A stretch of DNA of 64,000 nt from Zoogloea sp. (GTDB lineage Bacteria; Pseudomonadota; Gammaproteobacteria; Burkholderiales; Rhodocyclaceae), in contig NZ_JAFLDT010000004.1 in NCBI RefSeq assembly GCF_017302315.1, positions 1 to 64,000 of the forward strand, in the 5' to 3' direction. The notes beneath the pieces are model-generated. The model searched no databases and was not told the origin of the DNA. It saw only the letters and a program-made list of their open reading frames with translations. This document shows positions 35,680 to 44,130 of the stretch, piece by piece; the stretch's first letter is position 1; the number at the start of each line of letters is the position of its first letter. A program made the translations under genes and the position numbers.

Positions 35680-36681
35680 ATGCGTACGAATCTCCTCGTC
35701 CGGCTGTCGCCCAACGGCGGCAGCTTTGAATGTGCGCCGGGCCAGACGGTGCTCGACGCCGCCCTGGCCGCCGGCTACTGGCTGCCCCATAGCTGCCGCA
35801 CCGGCACCTGCAATAGCTGCCACCTGGGCCTGCTGGAAGGGGCGGTGGAACACGCCCCAACCCGTCCGGACGGCACCGACGTGCCGGCCGGCCAGTGCCG
35901 CACCTGCCAGGCCGTGCCCACCGCCGAGCTGCTGCTGGACGCGCCCAAGGTACCGGTCGAGCCCGGGCAGCGGGTGGTCACCACCGGTGCCAAGGTGGTG
36001 GACGTGAACCGCCCGTCCCACGACGTGGTGGTGATCCGCCTGCAGGTGCCATCGGCCGCCGGCTTCAGTTTCAAGGCCGGCCAGTACGCCAGCGTGATCC
36101 TCAAGGACGGGGCGAAGCGCAGCTACAGCATGGCCAACGATCCGGCGGAGGCGGGGGTCATCGAGTGGCACGTGCGCCGCATGGAAGGCGGGCGCTTCTC
36201 CACCCACGCCTACGACAAGCTCAAGGCCGGCGGCCTGCTGCGCATCGAAGGGCCCTATGGCGACTTCGTGCTGCAGCCGGGCGACGCGCCCATCGTGCTG
36301 TTGGCTTCGGGCACGGGCTACGCCCCCATCGCCGCGCTGCTCAAGACCCATGGTGCGGAGATGGCGCGCCGTGGGGCGGTGCTGTACTGGGGCGGCCGCC
36401 AGTGGGCCGACCTGTATGCGGTGGACAGCGTGGCTGCCTGGGAGGCGCAGTACCCGGGCATCCGCCTGGTGCCGGTGCTGTCGGAGGCCGGCCCGGAGTG
36501 GACCGGCCGGCGTGGATTCGTGCATGCGGCGGTGCTGGAGGATCTGCCGGACCTCTCCGCCCACGAGGTCTATGCCTGCGGCAACCCGCTGATGATCGAC
36601 GCGGCACGCAGCAGCTTCACCGCCACGGCGGGGCTGCCGGCGGGGCGCTTCCTTGCCGACGCCTTCGTCGTCAATAACTGA
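35680..36681 (+). CDS. flavin/[2Fe-2S] oxygenase reductase
   Basis: Reductase of 333 residues with an N-terminal plant-type ferredoxin domain (Cys39, Cys44, Cys47 and Cys76, from SCRTGTCNSCH and CRTCQ), then an FAD domain (RSYSMAN) and an NAD domain (LASGTGYAPIAALL). It belongs to the family of dioxygenase and monooxygenase reductases such as BenC. As the only reductase in the operon, it probably feeds the Rieske ferredoxin at 25558-25902, although it sits 8 kb from the oxygenase genes. It starts only five bases after the aldolase gene. Confidence 0.9.
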   Translation: MRTNLLVRLSPNGGSFECAPGQTVLDAALAAGYWLPHSCRTGTCNSCHLGLLEGAVEHAPTRPDGTDVPAGQCRTCQAVPTAELLLDAPKVPVEPGQRVVTTGAKVVDVNRPSHDVVVIRLQVPSAAGFSFKAGQYASVILKDGAKRSYSMANDPAEAGVIEWHVRRMEGGRFSTHAYDKLKAGGLLRIEGPYGDFVLQPGDAPIVLLASGTGYAPIAALLKTHGAEMARRGAVLYWGGRQWADLYAVDSVAAWEAQYPGIRLVPVLSEAGPEWTGRRGFVHAAVLEDLPDLSAHEVYACGNPLMIDAARSSFTATAGLPAGRFLADAFVVNN

Positions 36682-36702
36682 ACCGGGCCTGAGGAGACTT
36701 TC

Positions 36703-37752
36703 ATGGATTTCGGTATCTTCGCGGTCCTGGCCCAGGACGGGGTCACCAACGGAGCGGTCTACGCCCTCCTGGCCATGGCCCTGGTGCTGGTGTTTTCGGT
36801 AACCCGCATCATCTTTCTGCCCCAGGGGGAGTTCATCGGTTTTGGTGCCCTCACCGTGGCGGCCCTGCAGAGCAGCCAGTTTCCCAAGCTGATCTGGCTG
36901 CTCATCGGCATCGGCGTGCTCACCTTCCTGGTGGAGCTGGGCTCGGCCCTGCGCCAGCGGCGCTACAAGCCGCTGCCGCGGCGCCTGCTCATGTGGAGTG
37001 TCATCGAGAACCTGATCTACCCCCAGTTCATCTGGCTGCTGGCCCATTCCCTCGACTGGCAGGGCATGCCGATGGCGGTGCAGATCCTGTTCACCCTGGC
37101 CATCACCGTGCCACTGGGCATCATGATCTATCGCGTCGCCTTCCAGCCCATGGCCGAGGCCTCGGTGCTGGTGCTGCTGATCGTCTCGGTGGGGGTGCAC
37201 TTCGCCATGCTGGGCATGGGGCTGTTCATCTTCGGGCCGGAAGGGTCGACCACCCGCGCCTTTACCGAGTGGAGCACGTCCCTGGGCGAGATGCCCGTGT
37301 CCGGGCAGAGCGTGGTGGTGATGGCGGTGGCGGGCAGCCTGATCGGCCTGCTCTACCTGTTCTTCGACCGCACGCTGTATGGCAAGGCCCTGCGCGCCAC
37401 CGCGGTCAACCGCAAGGGTGCGCAGCTCGTGGGCATCGGCACCAGCCAGGCCGGGCGCATGGCCTTCGGGCTGGCGGCGGGCCTGGGCACCCTGGCGGGC
37501 ACCCTGATCGCGCCCCTCAACACCGTGGGTTACGACACCGGCTTCGTGGTGGCCCTGAAGGGCTTCGTGGCGGCCATCGTCGGCGGCCTGGCCAGCTACC
37601 CGCTGGCCGCGGCCGGTGCCCTGCTGGTCGGTCTGCTCGAGAGCTATTCCTCCTACTGGGCCAGCGCATACAAGGAGGTGATCGTGTTTACGCTGATCAT
37701 CCCGGTGCTGGCCTGGCGTTCGCTGACTTCCGGCCATGGAGACGAAGAATGA
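36703..37752 (+). CDS. livH: branched-chain-type ABC transporter permease (LivH-like)
   Basis: Permease of 349 residues with 8-9 predicted helices. [22 protein letters not shown] and [16 protein letters not shown] (the ATPase coupling loop) are typical of LivH. It carries an insert of about 60 residues after the first helices ([20 protein letters not shown]), longer than classical LivH. It forms half of the inner-membrane channel of the aromatic-acid importer. Its stop overlaps the next gene by four bases. Confidence 0.9.
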   Translation: MDFGIFAVLAQDGVTNGAVYALLAMALVLVFSVTRIIFLPQGEFIGFGALTVAALQSSQFPKLIWLLIGIGVLTFLVELGSALRQRRYKPLPRRLLMWSVIENLIYPQFIWLLAHSLDWQGMPMAVQILFTLAITVPLGIMIYRVAFQPMAEASVLVLLIVSVGVHFAMLGMGLFIFGPEGSTTRAFTEWSTSLGEMPVSGQSVVVMAVAGSLIGLLYLFFDRTLYGKALRATAVNRKGAQLVGIGTSQAGRMAFGLAAGLGTLAGTLIAPLNTVGYDTGFVVALKGFVAAIVGGLASYPLAAAGALLVGLLESYSSYWASAYKEVIVFTLIIPVLAWRSLTSGHGDEE

Positions 37753-39542
37753 AGATGTCCACCAAGAAGCTCCAGTGGCTGATGTTCGGCTGGTTTTTCG
37801 TGTTTCCCTTTCTGCCTGTACCGGGTTACTGGATCACCATCGGCAACTACATCGGCCTGTACTCCATCGTCGCCCTCGGCCTGGTGCTGCTCACCGGCAT
37901 CGGCGGTCTGACTTCCTTCGGACAGGCGGCCTTTGTTGGTCTGGGGGCCTACACCACGGCCTACCTCAGCACCACCCTGGGCTGGTCGCCGTGGGTGGGC
38001 CTGGGGGCCGGGCTGGTGGTGTCGGGCCTGGCGGCGGCGCTGATCGGCAGCGTCACGGTGCGCCTGTCGGGCCACTTCCTGCCCCTCGCCACCATCGCCT
38101 GGGGGCTGTCCCTGTATTACCTGTTCGGGACCATCGAGTTCCTGGGCAAGTATGACGGCCTGTCGGGCATCCCCGCCCTGAGCGTGTTCGGTATCGACCT
38201 GTCTTCACCGCGGGTGATGTACGGGGTGATCTGGTTCTGCCTCGGTGGCTGCCTGATGCTGGTGCTCAACCTGCTCAACTCCCGCCCCGGCCGCGCCATC
38301 CGGGCCCTGGCCAAGGGCAAGACCATGCCCGAGGCCATGGGCATCCACACCGCCCAGTACAAGATCCTGATCTTCGTGCTGGCGGCGCTGATGGCGAGCC
38401 TGTCGGGCTGGCTTTACGCCCACCTGCAGCGCTCGGTGAGCGCCACGCCCTTCGGCCTGCACATGGGCATCGAGTACCTGTTCATGGCGGTGGTGGGGGG
38501 CGTCGGCCACGTCTGGGGGGCGATCCTCGGCGCGGTGGTGATGACCGGCCTGAAGAGCCAGCTACAGGATTGGCTGCCCCTCTTGCTGGGCAGCAACGGC
38601 AACTTCGAGATCGTGGTTTTCGGGGTGATGATCGTGCTGCTCCTGCTGTGGTCGCGGGATGGCCTGTGGCCCTGGGTGGCCGGCGTGTGGGCGAAGTTTC
38701 ATCCGCCCGAGCCGGAGGTGGTGGCGCCAGCCATCGCCCCGGAAGGGTACAGCGACCTGCCGCGCCGGACCCGGCCCCAGGCCGGGGCGCTGATCCTCGA
38801 GGTCAACGAAGCCCGCAAGCAGTTCGGTGGCCTGGTGGCAGTGAAGGACATGGCCTTCGAGATCCGTGCCGGCGAGGTGGTCGGCCTGATCGGCCCCAAT
38901 GGGGCGGGCAAGTCCACCATGTTCAATCTGGTGACCGGGGTGCTGCCTGCAACCAGCGGCGAGATCCGCTTCTGTGGCGAGCGCATCGACCAGCTGGATT
39001 CCCGGCGCATCGTGCGCATGGGCATCGGCCGCAGCTTCCAGCATGTGCACCTCATCCCGCACCTGTCGGTGCTGGAGAACGTGGCCATGGGGGCGCACCT
39101 GCGCGGGCGCAGCAGCCCGTTGGCGGCGGCCCTGCGCCTGGACCGCCACGAGGAAGCCCGGCTGCTCTTCCTGGCCGCCGAGCAGATCCGCCGGGTAGGC
39201 CTGGAGGAGCACATGCACACGCCGGCGGGCAGCCTGGCCCTGGGCCAGCAGCGCATCCTCGAGATCGCCCGCGCCCTGTGCACCGATCCGACGCTGCTGC
39301 TCCTCGACGAGCCCGCCGCCGGCCTGCGCCTGAAGGAGAAGGAGGCCCTGGCGGACCTGATACGCCAGCTCAAGGGCGAGGGCATGTCGGTGCTGCTGGT
39401 GGAGCACGACATGGACTTCGTGATGGGCCTGACCGACCGGCTGGTGGTGATGGAGTTCGGCAGCAAGATCGCCGAAGGCCTGCCCGCCGAGATCCAGAAC
39501 AATGAAGCCGTGCTGGCGGCCTACCTGGGAGGTGTCGAATGA
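37749..39542 (+). CDS. fused ABC permease-ATPase (LivM-LivG)
   Basis: Protein of 597 residues. Residues 1-320 are a LivM-like permease ([38 protein letters not shown]). After a linker of about 25 residues comes a LivG-like ATPase (from about 347) with Walker [10 protein letters not shown], a degenerate signature [15 protein letters not shown] as is usual in LivG, and Walker [12 protein letters not shown]. Such fusions are known in aromatic-acid importers. The ATG lies in the livH stop (ATGA) and the stop overlaps livF by four bases. Confidence 0.92.
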   Translation: MKMSTKKLQWLMFGWFFVFPFLPVPGYWITIGNYIGLYSIVALGLVLLTGIGGLTSFGQAAFVGLGAYTTAYLSTTLGWSPWVGLGAGLVVSGLAAALIGSVTVRLSGHFLPLATIAWGLSLYYLFGTIEFLGKYDGLSGIPALSVFGIDLSSPRVMYGVIWFCLGGCLMLVLNLLNSRPGRAIRALAKGKTMPEAMGIHTAQYKILIFVLAALMASLSGWLYAHLQRSVSATPFGLHMGIEYLFMAVVGGVGHVWGAILGAVVMTGLKSQLQDWLPLLLGSNGNFEIVVFGVMIVLLLLWSRDGLWPWVAGVWAKFHPPEPEVVAPAIAPEGYSDLPRRTRPQAGALILEVNEARKQFGGLVAVKDMAFEIRAGEVVGLIGPNGAGKSTMFNLVTGVLPATSGEIRFCGERIDQLDSRRIVRMGIGRSFQHVHLIPHLSVLENVAMGAHLRGRSSPLAAALRLDRHEEARLLFLAAEQIRRVGLEEHMHTPAGSLALGQQRILEIARALCTDPTLLLLDEPAAGLRLKEKEALADLIRQLKGEGMSVLLVEHDMDFVMGLTDRLVVMEFGSKIAEGLPAEIQNNEAVLAAYLGGVE

Positions 39543-40288
39543 GCGCCGACAACAACAGCAAACCCGTTCTTGAAACCCGCAACCTGAGCGTGCGCTATGG
39601 CAAGGTCGAGGCCCTGCGGGGCACCTCGATCAGCCTGCGGGCCGGCGAGATCGTCACCGTCATCGGCCCCAACGGGGCGGGCAAGTCCTCGCTGCTCAAC
39701 GCCATCATGGGGGCCTTGCCCAGCGAGGGGCAGGCCCAGGGCGAGGTGCTTTACCAGGGGCAGGACGTGTCCCACCATGCCATCGAGCTGCGTCTGGGCA
39801 AGGGCCTGGCCCTTGTACCCGAGAAGCGCGAGCTGTTCACCACCATGACCGTGGAGGACAACCTGGTGCTGGGCGCCTACCGGCGGCGCAAGGCGGGCTG
39901 GTCCTACCGGGACGGGCTGGAGGGCATCTACGCCGTCTTTCCGCGCCTCAAGGAGCGTCGCCACCAGCTGGCCGGCACCATGTCCGGCGGCGAGCGGCAG
40001 ATGGTGGCCATCGGCCGGGCGCTGATGAGCGACCCCAAGGTGCTGATGCTCGACGAGCCCTCCCTGGGGCTGGCGCCGCGGGTGATGGCCGAGGTCTTCC
40101 AGGTGATCTCCCACCTGCGCGACACCGGCGTGGCGACCCTGCTGATTGAGCAGAACTCCCGCGCGGCGCTGAAAGTGTCGGACTATGGCTACGTGCTGGA
40201 GGTGGGTGACGTGACCCTGGAGGGCAAGGCCAGCGAGCTGGCCCAGAACCCGCGGGTGATCGAAGCCTACCTGGGGGCGAAGCACTGA
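39539..40288 (+). CDS. livF: branched-chain-type ABC transporter ATPase (LivF-like)
   Basis: ATPase of 249 residues with Walker [10 protein letters not shown], signature MSGGERQMVAIGRAL and Walker B LMLDEPSLGLAP, as in LivF. It pairs with the fused LivG domain to drive import of the substrate bound by the 30608-31753 protein. It overlaps the preceding fusion gene by four bases and is followed one base later by a thioesterase gene. Confidence 0.93.
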   Translation: MSADNNSKPVLETRNLSVRYGKVEALRGTSISLRAGEIVTVIGPNGAGKSSLLNAIMGALPSEGQAQGEVLYQGQDVSHHAIELRLGKGLALVPEKRELFTTMTVEDNLVLGAYRRRKAGWSYRDGLEGIYAVFPRLKERRHQLAGTMSGGERQMVAIGRALMSDPKVLMLDEPSLGLAPRVMAEVFQVISHLRDTGVATLLIEQNSRAALKVSDYGYVLEVGDVTLEGKASELAQNPRVIEAYLGAKH

Positions 40289-40289
40289 G

Positions 40290-40709
40290 ATGAGCATCCT
40301 GCGTACCGACCTCAGCGTGGACAGCCTCAACCGGGATGCGGCGGAGTGCCTGCCGGGCTTTCTGGGGGTCGAGTTCCTGAGCCTGGAGCAGGGGCGGGCG
40401 AGCAGTCGCATGCCCCTGCGACCCATGCACATGGCCCCCAACCAGCGCCTGCACGCGGCCAGCCTGATCGCCCTGGCGGACACCACCACCGGCCATGCGA
40501 CCATGGCGCACCTGCCGGCCGGCGCGCGCTCCTTTGCCACCATCGAGCTGAAGAGCAACCACCTGGGCACCCTCACCGAGGGCGCCATTGCCTGTGTTGC
40601 CACCGCGGTGCACCTGGGGCGCACGACCCAGGTGTGGGACGCGGTGGTCACCGATGAGGCCACCGGCCGCCAGCTGGTGTTGTACCGTTGCACCCAGATG
40701 ATCCTTTGA
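40290..40709 (+). CDS. hotdog-fold thioesterase (PaaI-like), copy 1
   Basis: Protein of 139 residues with the PaaI/4HBT hotdog fold (PLRPMHMAPNQRLHAASLIALADTTTG before the central helix, then HLGRTTQVWDAVV). The usual catalytic Asp/Glu on the helix is probably in LADTT. It would hydrolyse acyl- or aryl-CoA thioesters and so could release CoA from dead-end products of the ligase. It is related to the next gene: both share the residues HLGRTTQVW, with the DNA nearly identical over 29 bases. Confidence 0.82.
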   Translation: MSILRTDLSVDSLNRDAAECLPGFLGVEFLSLEQGRASSRMPLRPMHMAPNQRLHAASLIALADTTTGHATMAHLPAGARSFATIELKSNHLGTLTEGAIACVATAVHLGRTTQVWDAVVTDEATGRQLVLYRCTQMIL

Positions 40710-40753
40710 CCTGCGCCCAAGGCGTCGGCAACAACAAGATGGAGTAACCCCCA

Positions 40754-41191
40754 ATGAGTATCTGGTTTGCCCCCTTCACCCTGGAAGAAGTCAATGCCCG
40801 CGGCGCCACCTGTGCCAACGGCCACCTGGGCATGGAACTGATCGAGATCGGCGAGGACTTCCTGCGTGGCCGCATGCCCGTGGACCCGCGCACCCGCCAG
40901 CCCGCCGGGGCGCTGCACGGCGGCGTGTCGGTGGCCTTTGCTGAGACCCTGGCTTCCTGGTCTGCCGCCCACGTGGTGGACCCGGCCAAATACCACTGCG
41001 TCGGCCAGGAGATCAACGCCAACCACGTCCGTGCGGTGACCGGCGGCTGGGTCTACGGCGAAGCCCGGCCCCTGCACCTGGGGCGCACCACCCAGGTGTG
41101 GGAAGTGCGCATCACCAACGAGGAAGGCAAGCTGGTGTGCATCTCGCGCATGACCGCCGCCGTGCTCAGCAAGCCGAGCGAGTACAAGTAA
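40754..41191 (+). CDS. hotdog-fold thioesterase (PaaI-like), copy 2
   Basis: Protein of 145 residues of the PaaI/MenI hotdog thioesterase family. GALHGGVSVAFAETLASW is the typical active-site helix with Glu, and HLGRTTQVWEVRI matches copy 1. It is closer to classical PaaI than copy 1, which has lost the HGG. It is the last gene of the aromatic operon before the REP doublet. A role in hydrolysing aberrant CoA esters is inferred from family and context. Confidence 0.85.
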   Translation: MSIWFAPFTLEEVNARGATCANGHLGMELIEIGEDFLRGRMPVDPRTRQPAGALHGGVSVAFAETLASWSAAHVVDPAKYHCVGQEINANHVRAVTGGWVYGEARPLHLGRTTQVWEVRITNEEGKLVCISRMTAAVLSKPSEYK

Positions 41192-41227
41192 GTAGAGGCG
41201 CCAGAACCCTCGCTGTAGCGTCGACTT

Positions 41228-41313
41228 GTAGGGGCGACTTCAGTCGCCCATCCCCGCATTGATCACCGGCATGCCCTTGATCGGAGTCCGCGGGCGACTG
41301 AAGTCGCCCCTAC
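41228..41313. repeat. REP doublet (REPIN), copy 2
   Basis: 86-bp element from GTAG to CTAC holding two hairpin heads (GGGCGACT-TC-AGTCGCCC and GGGCGACT-GA-AGTCGCCC) in opposite orientation. It differs from the 13582-13667 copy at seven of 86 positions, all but one in the spacer. It lies in the gap that closes the aromatic operon and may act as an mRNA stabiliser or terminator. Confidence 0.85.
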
Positions 41314-41364
41314 GGTCGCCCCCGACAGAGAGCCTGGTATATGCGTTTTTTCGAGGAGTGATTG

Positions 41365-42042
41365 ATGCACCCCGCCCGTTCAGGACTGATCGATTTCCCC
41401 CGCCCCGATGGCAGCCTCTGCCAGGGCCACTTCGCCCACGCAGGCGCCGACCGCCCCGGGGTGGTTGTCCTCCAGGAGTGGTGGGGGCTCAACCCGCAGA
41501 TCTGCAGTGTCGTCGATCGCTTCGCCGCGGACGGCTTCAATGCCCTGGCGCCGGATCTCTTCCAGGGTCGTGTGACCCAGGATCGGGATGAGGCCAGTCA
41601 CCTGATGGATGGCCTGGATTTCGCAGGGGCCACCTTCCAGGATATCCGCGGCGCCGTGGCCCATCTGCAGAAGGTCGGCAGCGGGCCGGTGGCGGTGATG
41701 GGCTTCTGCATGGGGGGCGCGCTGACGGTAGCCAGTGCCGTGCATCTGCCGGAGGTGGCGGCGGCGGTGTGTTTCTATGGCATTCCGCCCAGGGATTTCG
41801 CCGATCCGGCGCAGATCCGCATTCCCTTCCAGGGGCACTTCGCCACCCGGGACACCTGGTGCTCCCCGGTGGCGGCCGGCGCGCTGGAGCAGGCGATGCT
41901 CGGCGCGGGCGCCCGTCCCGAGATCCATCACTACGAGGCGGCCCACGGTTTCTTCAACGCCACCCGGCCCCAGGTCTATGACCCGGCCCAGGCGGAGCTG
42001 GCCTGGGCCCGGACCCTGGCCTTCCTGGGGCGGCATCTGTAG
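41365..42042 (+). CDS. dienelactone hydrolase family protein
   Basis: Hydrolase of 225 residues with the dienelactone hydrolase triad: Cys in GFCMGG, Asp in ATRDTW and His in EAAHGFFN, plus the conserved LQEWWGLN near the N-terminus. In intradiol pathways this family opens dienelactones; many members have other ester substrates. The ATG at 41365 has GAGGAG six bases upstream; an in-frame TTG lies one codon earlier. It is separated from the meta operon by the REP element and is probably transcribed on its own with the next gene. Confidence 0.88.
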   Translation: MHPARSGLIDFPRPDGSLCQGHFAHAGADRPGVVVLQEWWGLNPQICSVVDRFAADGFNALAPDLFQGRVTQDRDEASHLMDGLDFAGATFQDIRGAVAHLQKVGSGPVAVMGFCMGGALTVASAVHLPEVAAAVCFYGIPPRDFADPAQIRIPFQGHFATRDTWCSPVAAGALEQAMLGAGARPEIHHYEAAHGFFNATRPQVYDPAQAELAWARTLAFLGRHL

Positions 42043-42052
42043 AGTCTGGCCG

Positions 42053-42922
42053 ATGCGTGATACCGGCACCTCCGAATACCTCGACATCCGCGGCCTGCGC
42101 CACCATGTGCGCCACTGGGGCCCGCGGGATGCACCCACCTTCTTCCTGCTCCATGGCTGGATGGATTCCTCGCCGACCTTCCAGTTTCTGGTGGAGGCCC
42201 TCGAACAGCCCTGGCACATCATTGCCCCGGACTGGCGCGGCTATGGCGCCAGCGAATGGCTGGACCGGCCGTACTGGTTCCCCGACTACTACGCCGATCT
42301 GGACGTGCTGCTCGATCGTTTCTCGCCGGATTGTCCGGCGACTCTGGTGGGCCACAGCATGGGGGCCAACATCGCTGCCACCTATGCGGCGGTGCGCCCG
42401 CAGCGGGTGGCGCGGCTGGCCATGCTGGACTTCCTGGGGCTGCGGCCGCCGCCGGAGGTGGATGCGCCGATGCAATTGTTGCAGTGGATGGATGCCGTGG
42501 CGGCGAGGCCGCAGGTGCGTCCGTATGTGGATGCGGCAGCCCTGGCCCGACGCCTGCGTATGGTTAATCCGCGTCTCACGCTCGAGCAGGCCGATTTTCT
42601 GTCCCGCGCGGTAAGCCGGCCCCGGCCGGACGGGCAGATCGAGATGGCCTGCGACCCCTGGCACCGGGTGCATGGGCCGTCCCTCTACCATATCGAGGAT
42701 TCCCTTTCGGCCTGGCGCAAGATCCAGGTGCCGGTTCTGTTGCTGATCGCCGACAGGGGCTTCGTGGACGAGCGGATGGGTGACGATCCGACGGAGCTTG
42801 AGCGCCGCATCGGCTGTTTCCGCAATCGCCAGGTCGTGATCGTTACCGACTCGGGGCATAACGTTCAGCACGATCAGCCGGTCCAGGTGGCGCGGGCGCT
42901 GGAGGCCTTTCTCGCCGGGTGA
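42053..42922 (+). CDS. alpha/beta hydrolase
   Basis: Hydrolase of 289 residues: FFLLHGWMDSSPTFQFL oxyanion region, nucleophile in GHSMGAN and His in DSGHNVQHDQP. The cap domain contains two helical stretches (ALARRLRMVNPRLTLEQADF). The reaction is unknown; relatives include esterases and epoxide-hydrolase-like enzymes. It lies ten bases after the dienelactone hydrolase and ends at a convergent terminator. Confidence 0.8.
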   Translation: MRDTGTSEYLDIRGLRHHVRHWGPRDAPTFFLLHGWMDSSPTFQFLVEALEQPWHIIAPDWRGYGASEWLDRPYWFPDYYADLDVLLDRFSPDCPATLVGHSMGANIAATYAAVRPQRVARLAMLDFLGLRPPPEVDAPMQLLQWMDAVAARPQVRPYVDAAALARRLRMVNPRLTLEQADFLSRAVSRPRPDGQIEMACDPWHRVHGPSLYHIEDSLSAWRKIQVPVLLLIADRGFVDERMGDDPTELERRIGCFRNRQVVIVTDSGHNVQHDQPVQVARALEAFLAG

Positions 42923-42925
42923 GTG

Positions 42926-42948
42926 CCGTCCGCAGGCGCGGACGGTTT
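42926..42948. terminator. hairpin between convergent genes
   Basis: Perfect 8-bp stem CCGTCCGC/GCGGACGG with loop AGGC, followed by TTT on the plus strand. It lies three bases after the alpha/beta hydrolase stop and before the end of the minus-strand PepSY gene. The U tract is short. Confidence 0.5.
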
Positions 42949-42960
42949 GTCCTGTGACGC

Positions 42961-44130
42961 TCAGGTGCGCAGCGGCGCCCTTATGATCAGGCGGGGGGCC
43001 TTGCGGCGGAGCCACATTCTCAGCCCGGCATAGATGAGGACCAGAGTGAACAGCCCGCCCAGGAGTACGCCGATCCGTCCGGGAAGGCCGAAGGCCGTGC
43101 CGGTATGGAGGGGCGTCTGCCAGTTGAGATAGCTGTCTCCCGGGCTGCTGCGGGTGGCATCCAGGCTGCGCAGGATCTCGCCGCCACGAACGGCCACCCA
43201 GACGGTGCTGCGACTGGTGGTGGGGCGTTGCACCTCGCCGGGCAGCAGAAAGCCGATGGCGTAGCTGTCGTCGGCGCTGCGCGGCAGCCCCACGCGTCGC
43301 AGTTCGCCGTCGGGGAAGACCCCGCGGGCGATGCGGACGGCTTCGTCGGCGTCGACGGGAGGGCGGTCGGACGGCGCGGCTTTTGGCGTCCTGCCCTCAT
43401 CGAGCGGCGATAGGGCGGCGATCAGGGGGCGGACCTCGCCGGGCAGGGCCATGTAGACACCCGTCACGGCCAGGACCAGCAGTACCGGTGCACTGTAGAA
43501 ACCGATGGCACGATGCAGGTCGAAATGCAGGCGGGCCGCGCCAGCCTGCCACTTGATCTGCAGGGCCAGGCCCAGCTTGTTGTGTCCCGGCCACCACAGG
43601 TAGAGCCCGACCAGGGTCGTCAGCGCCCAGAGCCCGCTGGCGATTCCCATGATCCAGAAGCCGGTCTTGCCGAGCAGCAGCTTGCCGTGGATCTCGCTGA
43701 GCAGGTGGATGAGGTTGCGGCGGTCAAGCTCGTGGCCGCTGCGGGAGCGGTCGCCCAGTACCCGGGCGGTGAAGGGGTCGACCAGTACCTGGTGGAAGCG
43801 GCTGCGGCCTTCTGCGTCCGGATCGGGGGCCTTGAAGAGCAGGGCGCCGACGCTCTTCTCACGCCGCGGTGGGAGCAGGGATACGGCCTGCCAGGGGCCG
43901 TCGTCCCGGGCCTGCTGGTGGGCGGTGGCGGCGGCCACGAGCTCGGCAAGGGGGCGGGGCCCGGTGTCGGGCGTCGGCGGCGTGGCGCTGAGGATGTCCG
44001 GGTTGAGCAGCCGGTCGATCTCCTGGCCGAAGACCAGCACGCTGCCGGTGAGCGCGGCGAGGAAGATGAAGCCCATCAGGCCGAGCCCGAGGTAGCGGTG
44101 GAGCAGGGCGATCAGGCGTCGTGGTCTCAT
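42961..44130 (-). CDS. PepSY-associated membrane protein
   Basis: Inner-membrane protein of 389 residues. The first helix is followed by a large periplasmic segment. LLHRYLGLGLMGFIFLAALTGSVLVFGQEID, HLLSEIHGKLLLG and LYLWWPG with LHFDLHRAIGFYSAPVLLVLAVTGV are typical of PepSY_TM proteins, whose His residues may bind heme or iron in reductase-like membrane proteins linked to metal and siderophore uptake. The ATG overlaps the preceding gene by four bases. It is the last gene of the tetrapyrrole cluster and may reduce a metal or corrinoid at the membrane. Confidence 0.85.
   Translation of the reverse strand: MRPRRLIALLHRYLGLGLMGFIFLAALTGSVLVFGQEIDRLLNPDILSATPPTPDTGPRPLAELVAAATAHQQARDDGPWQAVSLLPPRREKSVGALLFKAPDPDAEGRSRFHQVLVDPFTARVLGDRSRSGHELDRRNLIHLLSEIHGKLLLGKTGFWIMGIASGLWALTTLVGLYLWWPGHNKLGLALQIKWQAGAARLHFDLHRAIGFYSAPVLLVLAVTGVYMALPGEVRPLIAALSPLDEGRTPKAAPSDRPPVDADEAVRIARGVFPDGELRRVGLPRSADDSYAIGFLLPGEVQRPTTSRSTVWVAVRGGEILRSLDATRSSPGDSYLNWQTPLHTGTAFGLPGRIGVLLGGLFTLVLIYAGLRMWLRRKAPRLIIRAPLRT

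Noticed and set aside
35494-37737. A 747-codon minus-strand frame
   Set aside because: It is antisense to aldolase, reductase and livH. The His/Gln/Gly-rich composition is that of a shadow frame.
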